Shown here piece after piece: positions 34,492 through 42,850 of a stretch of 64,000 nt of DNA (position 1 is the stretch's first letter; each line of letters begins with the position of its first letter). The DNA comes from an uncultured Bacteroidales bacterium (GTDB lineage Bacteria > Bacteroidota > Bacteroidia > Bacteroidales > Muribaculaceae): the NCBI GenBank assembly GCA_902776435.1, contig CACYQB010000011.1, positions 248,001 through 312,000 on the forward strand, in the 5' to 3' direction. Under the pieces are notes generated by a model. It made no database searches and had not been told where the DNA came from. It saw only the letters and a program-made list of their open reading frames with translations. Position numbers and translations under genes: made by a program.

Positions 34492-34899
34492 ATGAGATTA
34501 CAGATGCCAGAACTTCCTTGTTTTAGGCCGAGAGCTAAAGTCGGCGACGTTGTGTATTACATTTCATCAAACAACCGCTATGCCGTGAAGCGGGCGGCTG
34601 TTGTTGAGATTCAGCGATCGAGTAACGAATATCGTCAAGTGATGAGCAACGGCGATGTTGTTGTCAAAGATGTCCATACGATTGAAGATTGCACAACGTT
34701 TGCCTGCCGCTACGATGCTGTGCAGTTCATTCTTGCCAACCTTGTTGAGCGCATCAATGACCATAAGACCCGTATTGCCACGCTGAAGCATGAATTAGAT
34801 GTGAGTGAGCGTGTACTTTCTACGCTGCAAAAGCAATACCCTGATTTGCCAGCTGAACGTCCGCAGCCCACGAAAAGTGCAATAGACTACCAGAATTAG
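34492..34899 (+). CDS. Protein of unknown function, SH3-like start
   Basis: 135 residues. The first 60 ('RAKVGDVVYYISSNNRYAVK', 'VVEIQRSSNEYRQVMSNGDV') look like a small beta-barrel; the end ('ERINDHKTRIATLKHELDVS') is a coiled coil. Not recognised. First gene of the AAA/small-protein block, preceded by the shared promoter-like motif. Confidence 0.6.
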   Translation: MRLQMPELPCFRPRAKVGDVVYYISSNNRYAVKRAAVVEIQRSSNEYRQVMSNGDVVVKDVHTIEDCTTFACRYDAVQFILANLVERINDHKTRIATLKHELDVSERVLSTLQKQYPDLPAERPQPTKSAIDYQN

Positions 34900-34936
34900 G
34901 AGTTTATGGCCCTAAATGAAAAATAGTTGCCCGAAA

Positions 34937-34974
34937 TTTTGAATTTTTTTCCAAAAATTACTATATTATTAGTG
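34937..34974 (+). promoter_or_regulatory. Shared promoter-like motif, copy 2
   Basis: TTTTGAATTTTTTTCC then, 23 nt from GAATT, TATTATTAGTG; 37 nt before the ATG at 35011. Confidence 0.5.
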
Positions 34975-35010
34975 AAAAGAACATGTTGAACAATTTAAAG
35001 CATTTCAGTT

Positions 35011-35220
35011 ATGACCATCACAATTAAAACCAACAATCCTTATCTGATGAATCGTGCCCACAACTATTTCTACAACAAAAATGTGCAGACAATATTGTGC
35101 AACAATGAAACTGAATTGACCCTCTTTAACCTTGTTCGCACTGAAACTGAGTTACTTATCAATGCATTTACCAAACACTTCCATCTGAAACCAGCCTTGC
35201 AGCATCCTCTTGCTGCATGA
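35011..35220 (+). CDS. Small 'HNYFYNK...KHFHL' protein, paralogue 1
   Basis: 69 residues. Related over its whole length to the proteins at 36094-36300 and 42851-43060. Shared features are 'HNYFYNK' near residue 18, a beta hairpin with 'LFNL' in the middle, and 'FTKHFHLKPA' followed by a short Ala-ended tail. Fold unknown, perhaps a small alpha/beta domain. Its own promoter motif is upstream. Confidence 0.7.
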   Translation: MTITIKTNNPYLMNRAHNYFYNKNVQTILCNNETELTLFNLVRTETELLINAFTKHFHLKPALQHPLAA

Positions 35221-35258
35221 GCAAAAATTGCTACTAAGACGAAAAAAGTCGGTCCAGA

Positions 35259-35299
35259 TTTTGAATTATTTTCCTGCTTGTTCCTATGTTATAAATAGG
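35259..35299 (+). promoter_or_regulatory. Shared promoter-like motif, copy 3
   Basis: TTTTGAATTATTTTCC then, 24 nt from GAATT, TGTTATAAATAG. It would start a transcript with a leader of about 190 nt in front of the BspA-like gene at 35492, including the 40-nt repeat. Confidence 0.45.
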
Positions 35300-35430
35300 C
35301 CTGGTTGAACAGAATAATTATTCGTTAAAATGAGTTAAATTATTCATTAAGATTTGGTCAGTCTGATAAATTTCAGTATCTTTTATCTCGGAAAAATTCT
35401 GATCGTTTGTTGAAGCGAACAATTAATATA

Positions 35431-35470
35431 ATGAGAGGTATCCGAAACGCTCACTTGAAGGGAGTAGGAA
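35431..35470 (+). repeat. 40-nt leader repeat, copy 1 (with 16-codon frame)
   Basis: Identical over 40 nt to 38122-38161. It begins exactly at an ATG and reads MRGIRNAHLKGVG in both; here the frame closes after 'TTK' at 35481. It lies in the 5' leader of the next gene. The sequence outside the 40 nt differs between the copies. Confidence 0.85.
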
Positions 35471-35491
35471 CAACTAAATAAATCATTGTTT

Positions 35492-35914
35492 ATGGGATTA
35501 GCAATTACAAATTATGGTGTGAAATTCTTTAGGAATGGTGTTGAAGTCACTGACGGTGTAAAGATCACAAAAGATCAGGTTGCTGTCGGCTCGGCCTGTG
35601 AGAACCCCGTCTGCATCATCTTCCCGTACTATGTAAAGGAGATCAAGGACCACGCGTTCCAGAATCTCGACTCCCTGGAGGCGATCTACATTCCCGAGGG
35701 CTTGAAGGAGATTGGCTACAATGCCTTTGCCGGCTGCTCCAACTTGCGTCACGTCATTGTTCACGACTCCATTGAGACCATCGAGTACTGTCAACCTCAA
35801 TGCAAATGGGATGTCTCCACAGGTAGACAGTGTGACCATCTTGCTGAGATGCTGAAGAAAGGAGGCTATGTAGTGCATCTCTACAAGAGCGGCGAGAACT
35901 TTTCCTGGGACTGA
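35492..35914 (+). CDS. Short BspA-like leucine-rich-repeat protein, cytoplasmic
   Basis: 140 residues without signal peptide. Residues 40-95 hold two LRR_5 units ('IFPYYVKEIKDHAFQNLDSL', 'GLKEIGYNAFAGCSNLRHVI'); the end ('KWDVSTGRQCDHLAEMLKKG') is not repeat-like. Most relatives are exported, so an intracellular form is unusual. Start at the ATG at 35492 ('MGLAITN'), 10 nt after the end of the leader frame. The nucleotidase with the same leader also starts 'MGFKIS'. Confidence 0.65.
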   Translation: MGLAITNYGVKFFRNGVEVTDGVKITKDQVAVGSACENPVCIIFPYYVKEIKDHAFQNLDSLEAIYIPEGLKEIGYNAFAGCSNLRHVIVHDSIETIEYCQPQCKWDVSTGRQCDHLAEMLKKGGYVVHLYKSGENFSWD

Positions 35915-36014
35915 TGGGGCGCTAATGGCGTTCCTATCATCAAAATGTTGTCATATTCACACATTTCCAAGTGTCTCTATCTCAACGATTTAAAATATTT
36001 CTTGAAAAATATTT

Positions 36015-36059
36015 CCGAAAATTTTTAATTTTTGGGGGCCACGTTTACATATTTCTGGC
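36015..36059 (+). promoter_or_regulatory. Shared promoter-like motif, weaker copy 4
   Basis: CCGAAAATTTTTAATTTTTG then TACATATTTCTGG, upstream of the second small paralogue (ATG at 36094). The left half resembles copies 1-3; the right half does not match well. Confidence 0.3.
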
Positions 36060-36093
36060 GAATTTCATTATTAACATTTAAATAATAACAATT

Positions 36094-36300
36094 ATGACAA
36101 CTATCAAAACTTCTTCACTGAGAACTTACAACCGGGTACACAACTATCTCTACAACAAACACATTGAATGCTGGGGGGACTTCGAAAAACTTGAAATATC
36201 CTTCTTTGGACTTGACAAAAATCAAACCGACCAACTCCTTGAAAAACTCATTAAACATTTCCACTTGACTCCACTTTTGCAACAACCTCTCGCAGCCTGA
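36094..36300 (+). CDS. Small 'HNYLYNK...KHFHL' protein, paralogue 2
   Basis: 68 residues, paralogue of 35011-35220 ('VHNYLYNKHIECWG', 'LIKHFHLTPLLQQPLAA'). Lies 143 nt upstream of the AAA+ ATPase, in the same direction. This pairing is mirrored on the minus strand at 42.8-44.9 kb. Confidence 0.7.
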   Translation: MTTIKTSSLRTYNRVHNYLYNKHIECWGDFEKLEISFFGLDKNQTDQLLEKLIKHFHLTPLLQQPLAA

Positions 36301-36443
36301 TTGGTTGCATCCGCTTGATGTTGAGCGGATATTATTTACAATCCGCTCAATATCAATGATTTAACATCGTCATTGTTGTGCCCTCTTATTGGGTGCGACG
36401 CAAGTTTCATCGCAATTTATCAACCAATAAATACCGTTTTACA

Positions 36444-38114
36444 ATGGAGAAAGAGAACAAAACAACTAAGCGTACGACTAGCAAAGAACTCACCTTGCTG
36501 AAAGCTGTCGAGACCATCGTCGAGAAATCCTGTGACTCGCAACTGTGCGACCTGTTCTTGAAACAGTGCAAGAAAGAAATCAAATTGGTCGCCGAAGCCT
36601 ACAGCATCACGCCACAGCAAGCCATCCTGTTCTGCATCACGGTCGAATGTGGCCCTCGCAATGTGAGTCTCATCGAGTTATCCCATCACCTCAATATGAG
36701 AAATGTCGCGAGTCTTTCTTTTGATGCCGACATCAAGGCCATGATTAAGATGAGGCTGATGCGCTATCGTAACCGGGAACGTGAGGCCTTTGACATTCCT
36801 GAGCATGTGATCAGTGCCTTGCAGGAAAACAAAGCACAGATCCTGCCGAAACTGAAGGTTGAGGATGCCCCTGCAATGCTCGACCTGATGGGAACATGGT
36901 TCAACGCTGTGGACAATAACAACATCAGTCCAGAAGATTTGGGCCAAGACTTGTTGACACTGTACAAGGACAATCTGCATATCAGCTTTGCCAGAAAGAT
37001 GCTTGACTTGAAACTCCCCTGTGCCAACATGATGTTGCTCTCGTTCTTCTGCAGTCAACTCATCAACGAGGATGATAGTCGCATTTGCGATCATCAATTC
37101 AAGTGCCTTTATGAGAGATATTACGAATACCGTACAACCGTCATGCATCTGGCGCATGGCGCACATATTCTTGCACAAATGGGATTGATTGAACCCGTGT
37201 GTGAAGAAGGCCGGGCAAGCACCACGACGTTCACGTTGACAAATAAAGCAAAAACGGACCTGCTGGCAGAATTTGATCTTACTGAGCCCGAAGTGAAACT
37301 GAGCAATGTCCTCTATCCTGATAGCATCTCGCCCAAGGTCATGTTTTATCCCAAGGCAATGACGCAGCAGATCAAAGAACTGAATTCCTTCCTCGAGGCC
37401 GACAAATTCAAGCAGATTCAGCAGCGCATGATGGACAGCGGTTTCCGCACGGGTTTCGCCTGCTTGTTCTATGGCGCTCCAGGAACGGGTAAAACAGAAA
37501 CAGTCTATCAACTGGCAAAAAAGACAGGCCGATGTGTTATGGCGGTGGATGTACCGCAAATCAAGAGCAAATGGGTTGGTGACAGCGAGAAAAACATCAA
37601 AGCGCTCTTTGACCGCTACCGCAAACAGGTCAAACGCAGCGATGTAGCGCCCATCCTGTTGTTCAACGAAGCCGATGCCATCTTCGGGGTGCGCAAGAAC
37701 GGTGCCGAGAGTGCCGTGGACAAGATGGAGAACACCATCCAGAACATCATCCTACAGGAGATGGAAGATCTAAATGGCATCCTCATCGCCACAACCAATC
37801 TGGCCACTAATCTGGACAGTGCATTTGAGCGACGTTTCCTCTATAAAATCGAGTTTGAAAAGCCCGATGCCAGAGTTCGCAGTCGCATCTGGCAAAGTAT
37901 GGTGTCTGGTCTGAGCGATAGTGATGCTGATGTCTTGGCGCATGCCTATGAACTGAGCGGAGGCCAAATTGAGAATATCGCCCGCAAAGACACCATCAAC
38001 CGCGTCCTGTATGGAGACAGCAGTGACACTGACCGTCTCTCCACACTCATGGACTACTGCAAGGCCGAAACCATGCAATCCACCGCTAAAACTCAAAGAA
38101 TAGGTTTTAATTAA
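36444..38114 (+). CDS. AAA+ ATPase (SpoVK/FtsH-like ATPase core), paralogue 1
   Basis: 556 residues. The AAA core is at about 340-520: Walker A 'LFYGAPGTGKTETVYQLA', Walker B 'APILLFNEADAIFG' (Asn-Glu instead of Asp-Glu), sensor 1 'ILIATTNLATNLDSAFERRF' with the arginine-finger end, and sensor 2 'LSGGQIENIARK'. The N-terminal 300 residues have winged-helix-like parts ('SITPQQAILFCITVECG'). The core is nearly the same as in the minus-strand paralogue at 43120-44862, while the N-termini differ. The role could be remodelling of a protein partner, perhaps the small paralogues. Start: ATG at 36444. Confidence 0.85.
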   Translation: MEKENKTTKRTTSKELTLLKAVETIVEKSCDSQLCDLFLKQCKKEIKLVAEAYSITPQQAILFCITVECGPRNVSLIELSHHLNMRNVASLSFDADIKAMIKMRLMRYRNREREAFDIPEHVISALQENKAQILPKLKVEDAPAMLDLMGTWFNAVDNNNISPEDLGQDLLTLYKDNLHISFARKMLDLKLPCANMMLLSFFCSQLINEDDSRICDHQFKCLYERYYEYRTTVMHLAHGAHILAQMGLIEPVCEEGRASTTTFTLTNKAKTDLLAEFDLTEPEVKLSNVLYPDSISPKVMFYPKAMTQQIKELNSFLEADKFKQIQQRMMDSGFRTGFACLFYGAPGTGKTETVYQLAKKTGRCVMAVDVPQIKSKWVGDSEKNIKALFDRYRKQVKRSDVAPILLFNEADAIFGVRKNGAESAVDKMENTIQNIILQEMEDLNGILIATTNLATNLDSAFERRFLYKIEFEKPDARVRSRIWQSMVSGLSDSDADVLAHAYELSGGQIENIARKDTINRVLYGDSSDTDRLSTLMDYCKAETMQSTAKTQRIGFN

Positions 38115-38121
38115 TGAAATG

Positions 38122-38161
38122 ATGAGAGGTATCCGAAACGCTCACTTGAAGGGAGTAGGAA
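38122..38161 (+). repeat. 40-nt leader repeat, copy 2 (with 24-codon frame)
   Basis: Same 40 nt as 35431-35470, 7 nt after the AAA+ stop. The frame MRGIRNAHLKGVG goes on for 11 more codons and ends at 38196, overlapping the start of the nucleotidase gene by 11 nt, the layout of a translated leader peptide. Confidence 0.85.
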
Positions 38162-38185
38162 TCACCAATTCAAAAAGAATAGATT

Positions 38186-38716
38186 ATGGGATTTAAAATT
38201 AGCAGAAACACCAGTTTGAAATGCGGAAAAATCGTGTATGTCGATATGGACAATGTCCTGGTTGATTTCCAGAGCGGACTTGACCGAGTGCCCGAAGCAG
38301 TCAAGGCCGAATATGCCGATGACGGCACGGGCAAGTCACATTACGACGAGATCCCCGGGATATTCTCGTTGATGGATCCAATGCCTGGCGCCATCGAGGC
38401 CATGCAGGAACTGAACAAATTCTTCGACCTTTACATCCTCTCCACGGCCCCATGGCTCAACCCGTCGGCGTGGAGTGATAAACTGGAGTGGATACAGCGC
38501 CACTTCGGCAAGGGAAAAGATTCAATCTTCTACAAACGCCTCATCATATCCCACCACAAGGACCTCAACCGCGGCGACTTCCTGATCGACGATCGGGAAA
38601 AGAACGGCGCCAAGGAGTTTAAGGGCGAGTTAATCCAATTTGGCTCTCCAAAGTTCCCCGACTGGCCCGCAGTAGTAGAATATCTGAATAATCATCAATA
38701 CTTTAATAAAGATTGA
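38186..38716 (+). CDS. 5'(3')-deoxyribonucleotidase-like HAD phosphatase
   Basis: 176 residues. 'VYVDMDNVLVDFQSGLDRVP' is HAD motif I of the NT5C family (DMDNVLVDF), 'LYILSTAPW' is motif II and 'DFLIDDREKNGAKEFKGELI' is motif IV. Such enzymes remove phosphate from dNMPs. In an accessory block this could lower nucleotide pools, as known for some defence dNTPases; that is inference. It follows the AAA+ gene, with the leader frame in between. Confidence 0.82.
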   Translation: MGFKISRNTSLKCGKIVYVDMDNVLVDFQSGLDRVPEAVKAEYADDGTGKSHYDEIPGIFSLMDPMPGAIEAMQELNKFFDLYILSTAPWLNPSAWSDKLEWIQRHFGKGKDSIFYKRLIISHHKDLNRGDFLIDDREKNGAKEFKGELIQFGSPKFPDWPAVVEYLNNHQYFNKD

Positions 38717-38752
38717 AATATTAGACCACGACTGACTTAATGCGCTATGGCA

Positions 38753-39568
38753 TTATCCGTCATTATCATTTCTAAACTCTTGGGCGAGAATGTCATTGTT
38801 GATATCGCCTCGGGTTGCTAAGGCAAACTCGACGATTTCGAAGTTGTAGTTCTTCAAGAGTGTCTTGAATGTCCTGGCCACAACATCGATGGGGTTCTTG
38901 AATGCCCCACAACCCCATTTGCCTAGAATGAGGACTTCAGCTCCTGCATTTGCGGCCACATCGAGGATTCTTTTGATGCGTCGTGCTATCTGTATTTCGT
39001 AATCATCAGGCTTCTTGTGACCATACCATAATTCCGGAGCAGCGCAGGTGATGACATCTACCTTATACCACTCCTCGCGAGGCATCATTTGAGGCCAAAT
39101 CGGGTCAGTGCGTTCGTCCGCCTTAAACACGATGATATCGGGAGTGTAGATGATATCATCGTTGCCCATATAGTCCAGTTTACCTGTCGCATAGAGCCTA
39201 ATATGCCTCTCATAGTAGTCCTCTTTCATTGCCTGCAGACAGGGTAATAAAGTCGAGCACCTGCACAGCGACTCTTCCTGTGCACCAGCCGAGAATGGGG
39301 CGCCACCGATACTGTGGTTGTTGGCGAAGTTCAATACAGCCACTTTTTTGCCGCTATAGCCTTTTGCCGCTTCAAAACTTCGTTTTCCAGACACGACATA
39401 CTGTGTATTAGAGTTCTCCACTGGAGCGACCTCGACGGCATCCTCTTGTGCCACCATATATTGGCGTGAAATTGAGTTCTCCACTGCTGACACCAATTCC
39501 GGCACAGTCTCATACTGACGCTGTGTGTCCAGCATCACATTACGATTGATATTTCTGTAGCTATTCAT
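38753..39568 (-). CDS. TIGR02452-family protein (microbial PARG-like macrodomain)
   Basis: Predicted poly(ADP-ribose) glycohydrolase-like protein, 271 residues. 'VAVLNFANNHSIGGAPFSAG' then 'AQEESLCRCSTL' is the signature: the GG loop and the catalytic Glu pair (QEE). 'EVLILGKWGCGAFKNP' is the ADP-ribose phosphate-binding loop of macrodomains. It would remove ADP-ribose from proteins or nucleic acids. Last gene of the minus-strand run, convergent with the nucleotidase gene. Start set at the ATG at 39568. Confidence 0.88.
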   Translation of the reverse strand: MNSYRNINRNVMLDTQRQYETVPELVSAVENSISRQYMVAQEDAVEVAPVENSNTQYVVSGKRSFEAAKGYSGKKVAVLNFANNHSIGGAPFSAGAQEESLCRCSTLLPCLQAMKEDYYERHIRLYATGKLDYMGNDDIIYTPDIIVFKADERTDPIWPQMMPREEWYKVDVITCAAPELWYGHKKPDDYEIQIARRIKRILDVAANAGAEVLILGKWGCGAFKNPIDVVARTFKTLLKNYNFEIVEFALATRGDINNDILAQEFRNDNDG

Positions 39569-39639
39569 AAGCGAAACAATTATTGGTTGACAAATATAGT
39601 AATTTTCAGTCATACATCTAACGTTCTAAGCATTTACCG

Positions 39640-40101
39640 TTAGATGATTCTTTGGATTATCCTGAATTTGACTATCGACGCGATATGGTAGCATAATATA
39701 AATGGGAGGGAAAAGATGCTCTCCCGTTTATCTATATATCCTTTTCTCATCCAACTATGCCACACTTTTACGTTATATTGGCTTTCAATGCATTTGCACT
39801 CTTTGATAAACGCTATACCATGTTTTTTGCCTTTTCTATATTTTTGCGTTACAGATAAGTGTGCCATTTCATGCAATAACACTCTTTTCAGTATTTCTTC
39901 ATTGCCAACGATTCTCTTGCTTACTTTAATGGATGGATTTTTTACACGACGATTTTTGTCTATTTCAAATTCGAATATGCCAACAATCGTTTTAAAGCTT
40001 TTGCTAAGAAAGCCCAGCTTGGCACGCTTCAGTTTTCCCTCAAAATACAATTGGTTGTATTCGTCAAACCGCAGTCGTAAATCCTCCTTTGCTATCTCCA
40101 T
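39640..40101 (-). CDS. SprT-like zinc metalloprotein, copy 1
   Basis: 153 residues. 'RVLLHEMAHLSVTQKY' (about 88-103) is the HExxH zinc motif, and 'HGIAFIKECKCIE' is the region with the third His. The N-terminus 'LRLRFDEYNQLYFEGKL' is shared with the next two genes. SprT/Spartan-like proteases can cut proteins crosslinked to DNA. Lacks the C-terminal zinc ribbon of SprT. Confidence 0.82.
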   Translation of the reverse strand: MEIAKEDLRLRFDEYNQLYFEGKLKRAKLGFLSKSFKTIVGIFEFEIDKNRRVKNPSIKVSKRIVGNEEILKRVLLHEMAHLSVTQKYRKGKKHGIAFIKECKCIESQYNVKVWHSWMRKGYIDKRESIFSLPFILCYHIASIVKFRIIQRII

Positions 40102-40174
40102 GTATATGTCTTACTTATATCTTTTTGTCGGTTCGTTGTCAATCCTGTAATCTACTGTCCAGCCGTCAGTAATT

Positions 40175-40630
40175 TCAGGTCAGATTATAATTGATATACC
40201 TCACAAATTTTCCCCACCTGGTGGTCGGGACTCTTTCGTTTTTGTGATATAGATTGGAATCACCATGGATGTGTATCTTAAAGCCGTGTTCGCGTTTTAG
40301 CCTCCTGACTTGTCGGCGGAAACGCTTGCCGTGTCCGAACAGCCCATACCAGCAGAACCCGTCAATTCCCATGCAGCCGTCGATAGCAATTACATAGTGA
40401 TGTATCATTTCATGAATGAGCACGTCCCTAAGAGACTCCTCTGTCCAGTTAACGTCACTAGTCAACCTGATGCGGTACTTACGTTTGCCTTTCTTTCCAG
40501 AAGAGAACATATAACGGCCAAGGCAACTCAATTTAATAACGGAGAACTCGCACTGGGGCAGCACTGAGTTGAAATACTGATGGTTATACTCGTCAAAACG
40601 TACCTTCAAGTCTTCCTTCGTTATTTTCAT
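40175..40630 (-). CDS. SprT-like zinc metalloprotein, copy 2
   Basis: 151 residues. HExxH in 'RDVLIHEMIHHYVIAIDG', then 'HGKRFRRQVRRLKREHGFKI'. N-terminus 'LKVRFDEYNHQYFNSVLP'. Paralogue of the genes on both sides, which share about 30% of residues by eye. The tail is rich in His and basic residues. Confidence 0.82.
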   Translation of the reverse strand: MKITKEDLKVRFDEYNHQYFNSVLPQCEFSVIKLSCLGRYMFSSGKKGKRKYRIRLTSDVNWTEESLRDVLIHEMIHHYVIAIDGCMGIDGFCWYGLFGHGKRFRRQVRRLKREHGFKIHIHGDSNLYHKNERVPTTRWGKFVRYINYNLT

Positions 40631-40652
40631 ATCCGTTGATGAATTTGTTTCG

Positions 40653-41084
40653 TTAGCTTGCTGGCGCCCATAAGAATCGGGCCAATGAACGCTTGGGGGC
40701 CGCTGCGCTGACTTTCAGTCCACGCAAATTCGGATGAACCTGGATATTCAAGCCATATTTCTCGTTCATCTCGGCTGCCGCTTTCAGGAATCGTGGGCCG
40801 TGCATTTTCTTCTCGACATTCTTGGAACGCTCCAGCTTGTAGTGCAGCATCTCGTGGACGAGGACATCGCGAAGATATTCCTCGGTCCAGTCATAGTACA
40901 TCGAGATTCCTATTCTGACATTGCGCAGCCTGCTGCCAGGCGAATGCTGATTGCAGCTGAAACGGCCAAAACACCTGAATGACCTGATCAGATAGAACTC
41001 ATAGGGCCACAGCAGACGACCACCGAAGTACAACTTGTTATACTCCTCGAACTTCTCCTCAATGATATCAACAGTGATTTCCAT
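40653..41084 (-). CDS. SprT-like zinc metalloprotein, copy 3
   Basis: 143 residues. HExxH in 'RDVLVHEMLHYKLERSK', then 'MHGPRFLKAAAEMNEKYGLN'. N-terminus 'IEEKFEEYNKLYFGGRLL'. First of the three in transcription order; gaps of 22 and 73 nt separate the copies. Confidence 0.82.
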   Translation of the reverse strand: MEITVDIIEEKFEEYNKLYFGGRLLWPYEFYLIRSFRCFGRFSCNQHSPGSRLRNVRIGISMYYDWTEEYLRDVLVHEMLHYKLERSKNVEKKMHGPRFLKAAAEMNEKYGLNIQVHPNLRGLKVSAAAPKRSLARFLWAPAS

Positions 41085-41096
41085 TTTGATTAATTC

Positions 41097-41564
41097 TTAA
41101 TCATTGACTTCATAATCCTCAAAATCGCCATCGTAGTCGTCATTCATGATATCGTATTCGCTATACAGCAAATCGCCGTCTTCATACACCAAATCACCGT
41201 CCACATCGGGATCGTATAATCTGATGTCAGAGATGAAAACGTCCATCGCATAGTCTTCAACCGCCTTTTCGACCCGTTTCTGAAACTCCGGCATACGCAT
41301 TCTTATCATTAACCCGATATAGTGGGCCCAAGGATTTGCATTGTATTCCTCAAATTTGCGGTACTCTTCCTCGGTTGCCCAAAAGAATACCGAATCTTCA
41401 CCGTCACCGATTAACTCCAAGTCGTGAAACATGAAGGTCACCTTCACTACAACCTGCCCCTCGCGCTCCTGCACACTCATCTCATTATTCAATTCTTCCA
41501 TTTTGTCTTCTTTGCTGTTCGGATTATCTGCTGTTGCTTTCGGTTTATTTTCTTTGTCGTTCAT
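41097..41564 (-). CDS. Acidic protein of unknown function
   Basis: 155 residues. Charged, probably disordered N-terminus, a middle part with 'WATEEEYRKFEEYNANPWAH' and a tail that is mostly Asp, Glu and Tyr. Such an acidic tail could mimic DNA or bind a basic partner. Starts 12 nt after the phosphoesterase stop and ends 12 nt before the SprT-like genes, so it belongs to the same transcript. Confidence 0.6.
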   Translation of the reverse strand: MNDKENKPKATADNPNSKEDKMEELNNEMSVQEREGQVVVKVTFMFHDLELIGDGEDSVFFWATEEEYRKFEEYNANPWAHYIGLMIRMRMPEFQKRVEKAVEDYAMDVFISDIRLYDPDVDGDLVYEDGDLLYSEYDIMNDDYDGDFEDYEVND

Positions 41565-41576
41565 AGTGCTATGGCT

Positions 41577-42296
41577 TTATTGTTTTATAAGTTTGTTTTC
41601 GTAAAAGTTATTATTCTCTATCACCAAATAGGACTTATTGTCCAGCGCGTCACACAACCAGAGGTTGTTTTGGATGTCGCTTGAGTCCTTCACGTTGAAG
41701 CATTGCTCCACTGGTGTATGGCCGACCACTTGGTCATAGCCAGGAATCATTACATTGACCAATGTCTCCGGTCGAATCCATGTGGGCGGTTGCTCGGGTG
41801 AGGTACCATAAATGTCCCGAGGATCGCTAGAGCAGAATCCAAATCGCTCGCTTGGGTCGAGTGAATTGATTCTGTCTAAAGTGAGATGATTTGACTCAAG
41901 CCACTTCGTCGAAATCCCAGCATGGCTAAATACCGTGTTACCCATGATATGAATCCATTGGGTGTTGGCCAGGAATTCCTCTTTGAGATCCGTCATCAAT
42001 TCAGCAACCCATGGAAAGTATCCGCTACATTCCGCCCAATAGTAGCCCAGATGTTGCATATCGTGGTTGCCGCGCAGCAAGATGGTCTCGGGATGGTGGT
42101 CCTTGAAGCGCATGATTTCCAAGAGGTTTGACACCTGATCCGACTCGGAAATACCCTCATGGGACGACACATAATCCCCCAAGAAAATCACTTGGTCGGG
42201 CAGCTCTTTATCAATGATATCCTTCCACACTGTAAGGCCATGTATATCACCTAATACAACTATTTTCATGCCATTATTGTCGATATTGTTTCCCAT
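41577..42296 (-). CDS. Calcineurin-like metallophosphoesterase
   Basis: 239 residues. Motifs in order: 'VVLGDIHGLTVW' (about 13-24), 'FLGDYVSSHEG', 'LLRGNHDMQHLG', 'FSHAGIS' and 'VVGHTPVEQ'. Most like protein phosphatase/Ap4A-hydrolase-type members. Unlike the phosphoesterase at 27416, it sits in a long operon and starts 4 nt after the Cys-rich gene. Confidence 0.85.
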   Translation of the reverse strand: MGNNIDNNGMKIVVLGDIHGLTVWKDIIDKELPDQVIFLGDYVSSHEGISESDQVSNLLEIMRFKDHHPETILLRGNHDMQHLGYYWAECSGYFPWVAELMTDLKEEFLANTQWIHIMGNTVFSHAGISTKWLESNHLTLDRINSLDPSERFGFCSSDPRDIYGTSPEQPPTWIRPETLVNVMIPGYDQVVGHTPVEQCFNVKDSSDIQNNLWLCDALDNKSYLVIENNNFYENKLIKQ

Positions 42297-42300
42297 AACG

Positions 42301-42738
42301 TTACTTTGAAGTATTTGAATCTGTTTTCTGTGCTGTTTCTTTGAAAATGTCCTTCAAGACAGTCCAATGAGGCAACCCTTGAGGAAAACGGCTACTGTAG
42401 CCGCAATCGCACTCGGGACAATAGATATAGATTTCCCAGTAGCCACCACCATTGACGTGCCCAGCAAAGTAGTATATAATGGACTCATGGCAACACTCGG
42501 GACACTTACACCGGTACTCGGTGCGTTGCCAGCATTGCGCCAATTGAGAGATGCTGACATCTCGCTTGTAGGCACAAGCCCCAAGGCCACCTGCACTAAA
42601 TCGCGTGATAATTCGGCCAAATTGCTCGGGATTAGCCAATATCATATCACGATTGCGATACACGTCACCAATCGTCCACGCTTCTATGTTGGTATTACCT
42701 GTTGATTGGTCTTTTTCGATTTGTCTCACGTCGTTCAT
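42301..42738 (-). CDS. Cys-rich, zinc-ribbon-like protein, unknown
   Basis: 145 residues. Two CPxC-type pairs ('YRCKCPECCHESIIYYF' and 'YIYCPECDCGYSSRF', about 75-125) are likely to bind zinc. The remainder is not recognised. Second half of the minus-strand operon begins here, after the hairpin at 42757. Confidence 0.6.
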   Translation of the reverse strand: MNDVRQIEKDQSTGNTNIEAWTIGDVYRNRDMILANPEQFGRIITRFSAGGLGACAYKRDVSISQLAQCWQRTEYRCKCPECCHESIIYYFAGHVNGGGYWEIYIYCPECDCGYSSRFPQGLPHWTVLKDIFKETAQKTDSNTSK

Positions 42739-42756
42739 AGGTCCTGTAGTTTTAAT

Positions 42757-42793
42757 GCTTGGGCAATGACTTGGGGGCGATCACTGCCCAAGC
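42757..42793. terminator. Hairpin between the small paralogue and the Cys-rich gene
   Basis: 13-bp stem GCTTGGGCAATGA/TCACTGCCCAAGC with one mismatch and an 11-nt loop. It could end the AAA/small-protein transcript or attenuate read-through into the SprT operon. Confidence 0.6.
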
Positions 42794-42850
42794 GTGATGA
42801 ATACTGTTTATTTCCTTAGGTAATTGATTTATCCATAGGCAGTAGGCGAT

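Noticed and set aside
36678..37559. 293-codon minus-strand frame within AAA+ paralogue 1
   Set aside because: Antisense of a clear AAA+ gene; no recognisable domain.
38118..38165. Hammerhead-ribozyme-like TGATGA...GAAA around the 40-nt leader copy 2
   Set aside because: Copy 1 has TAATGA at the same place, which lacks the required G of the core, and the presumed stem II is only two pairs. The identity also starts at ATG, which fits a leader peptide better.
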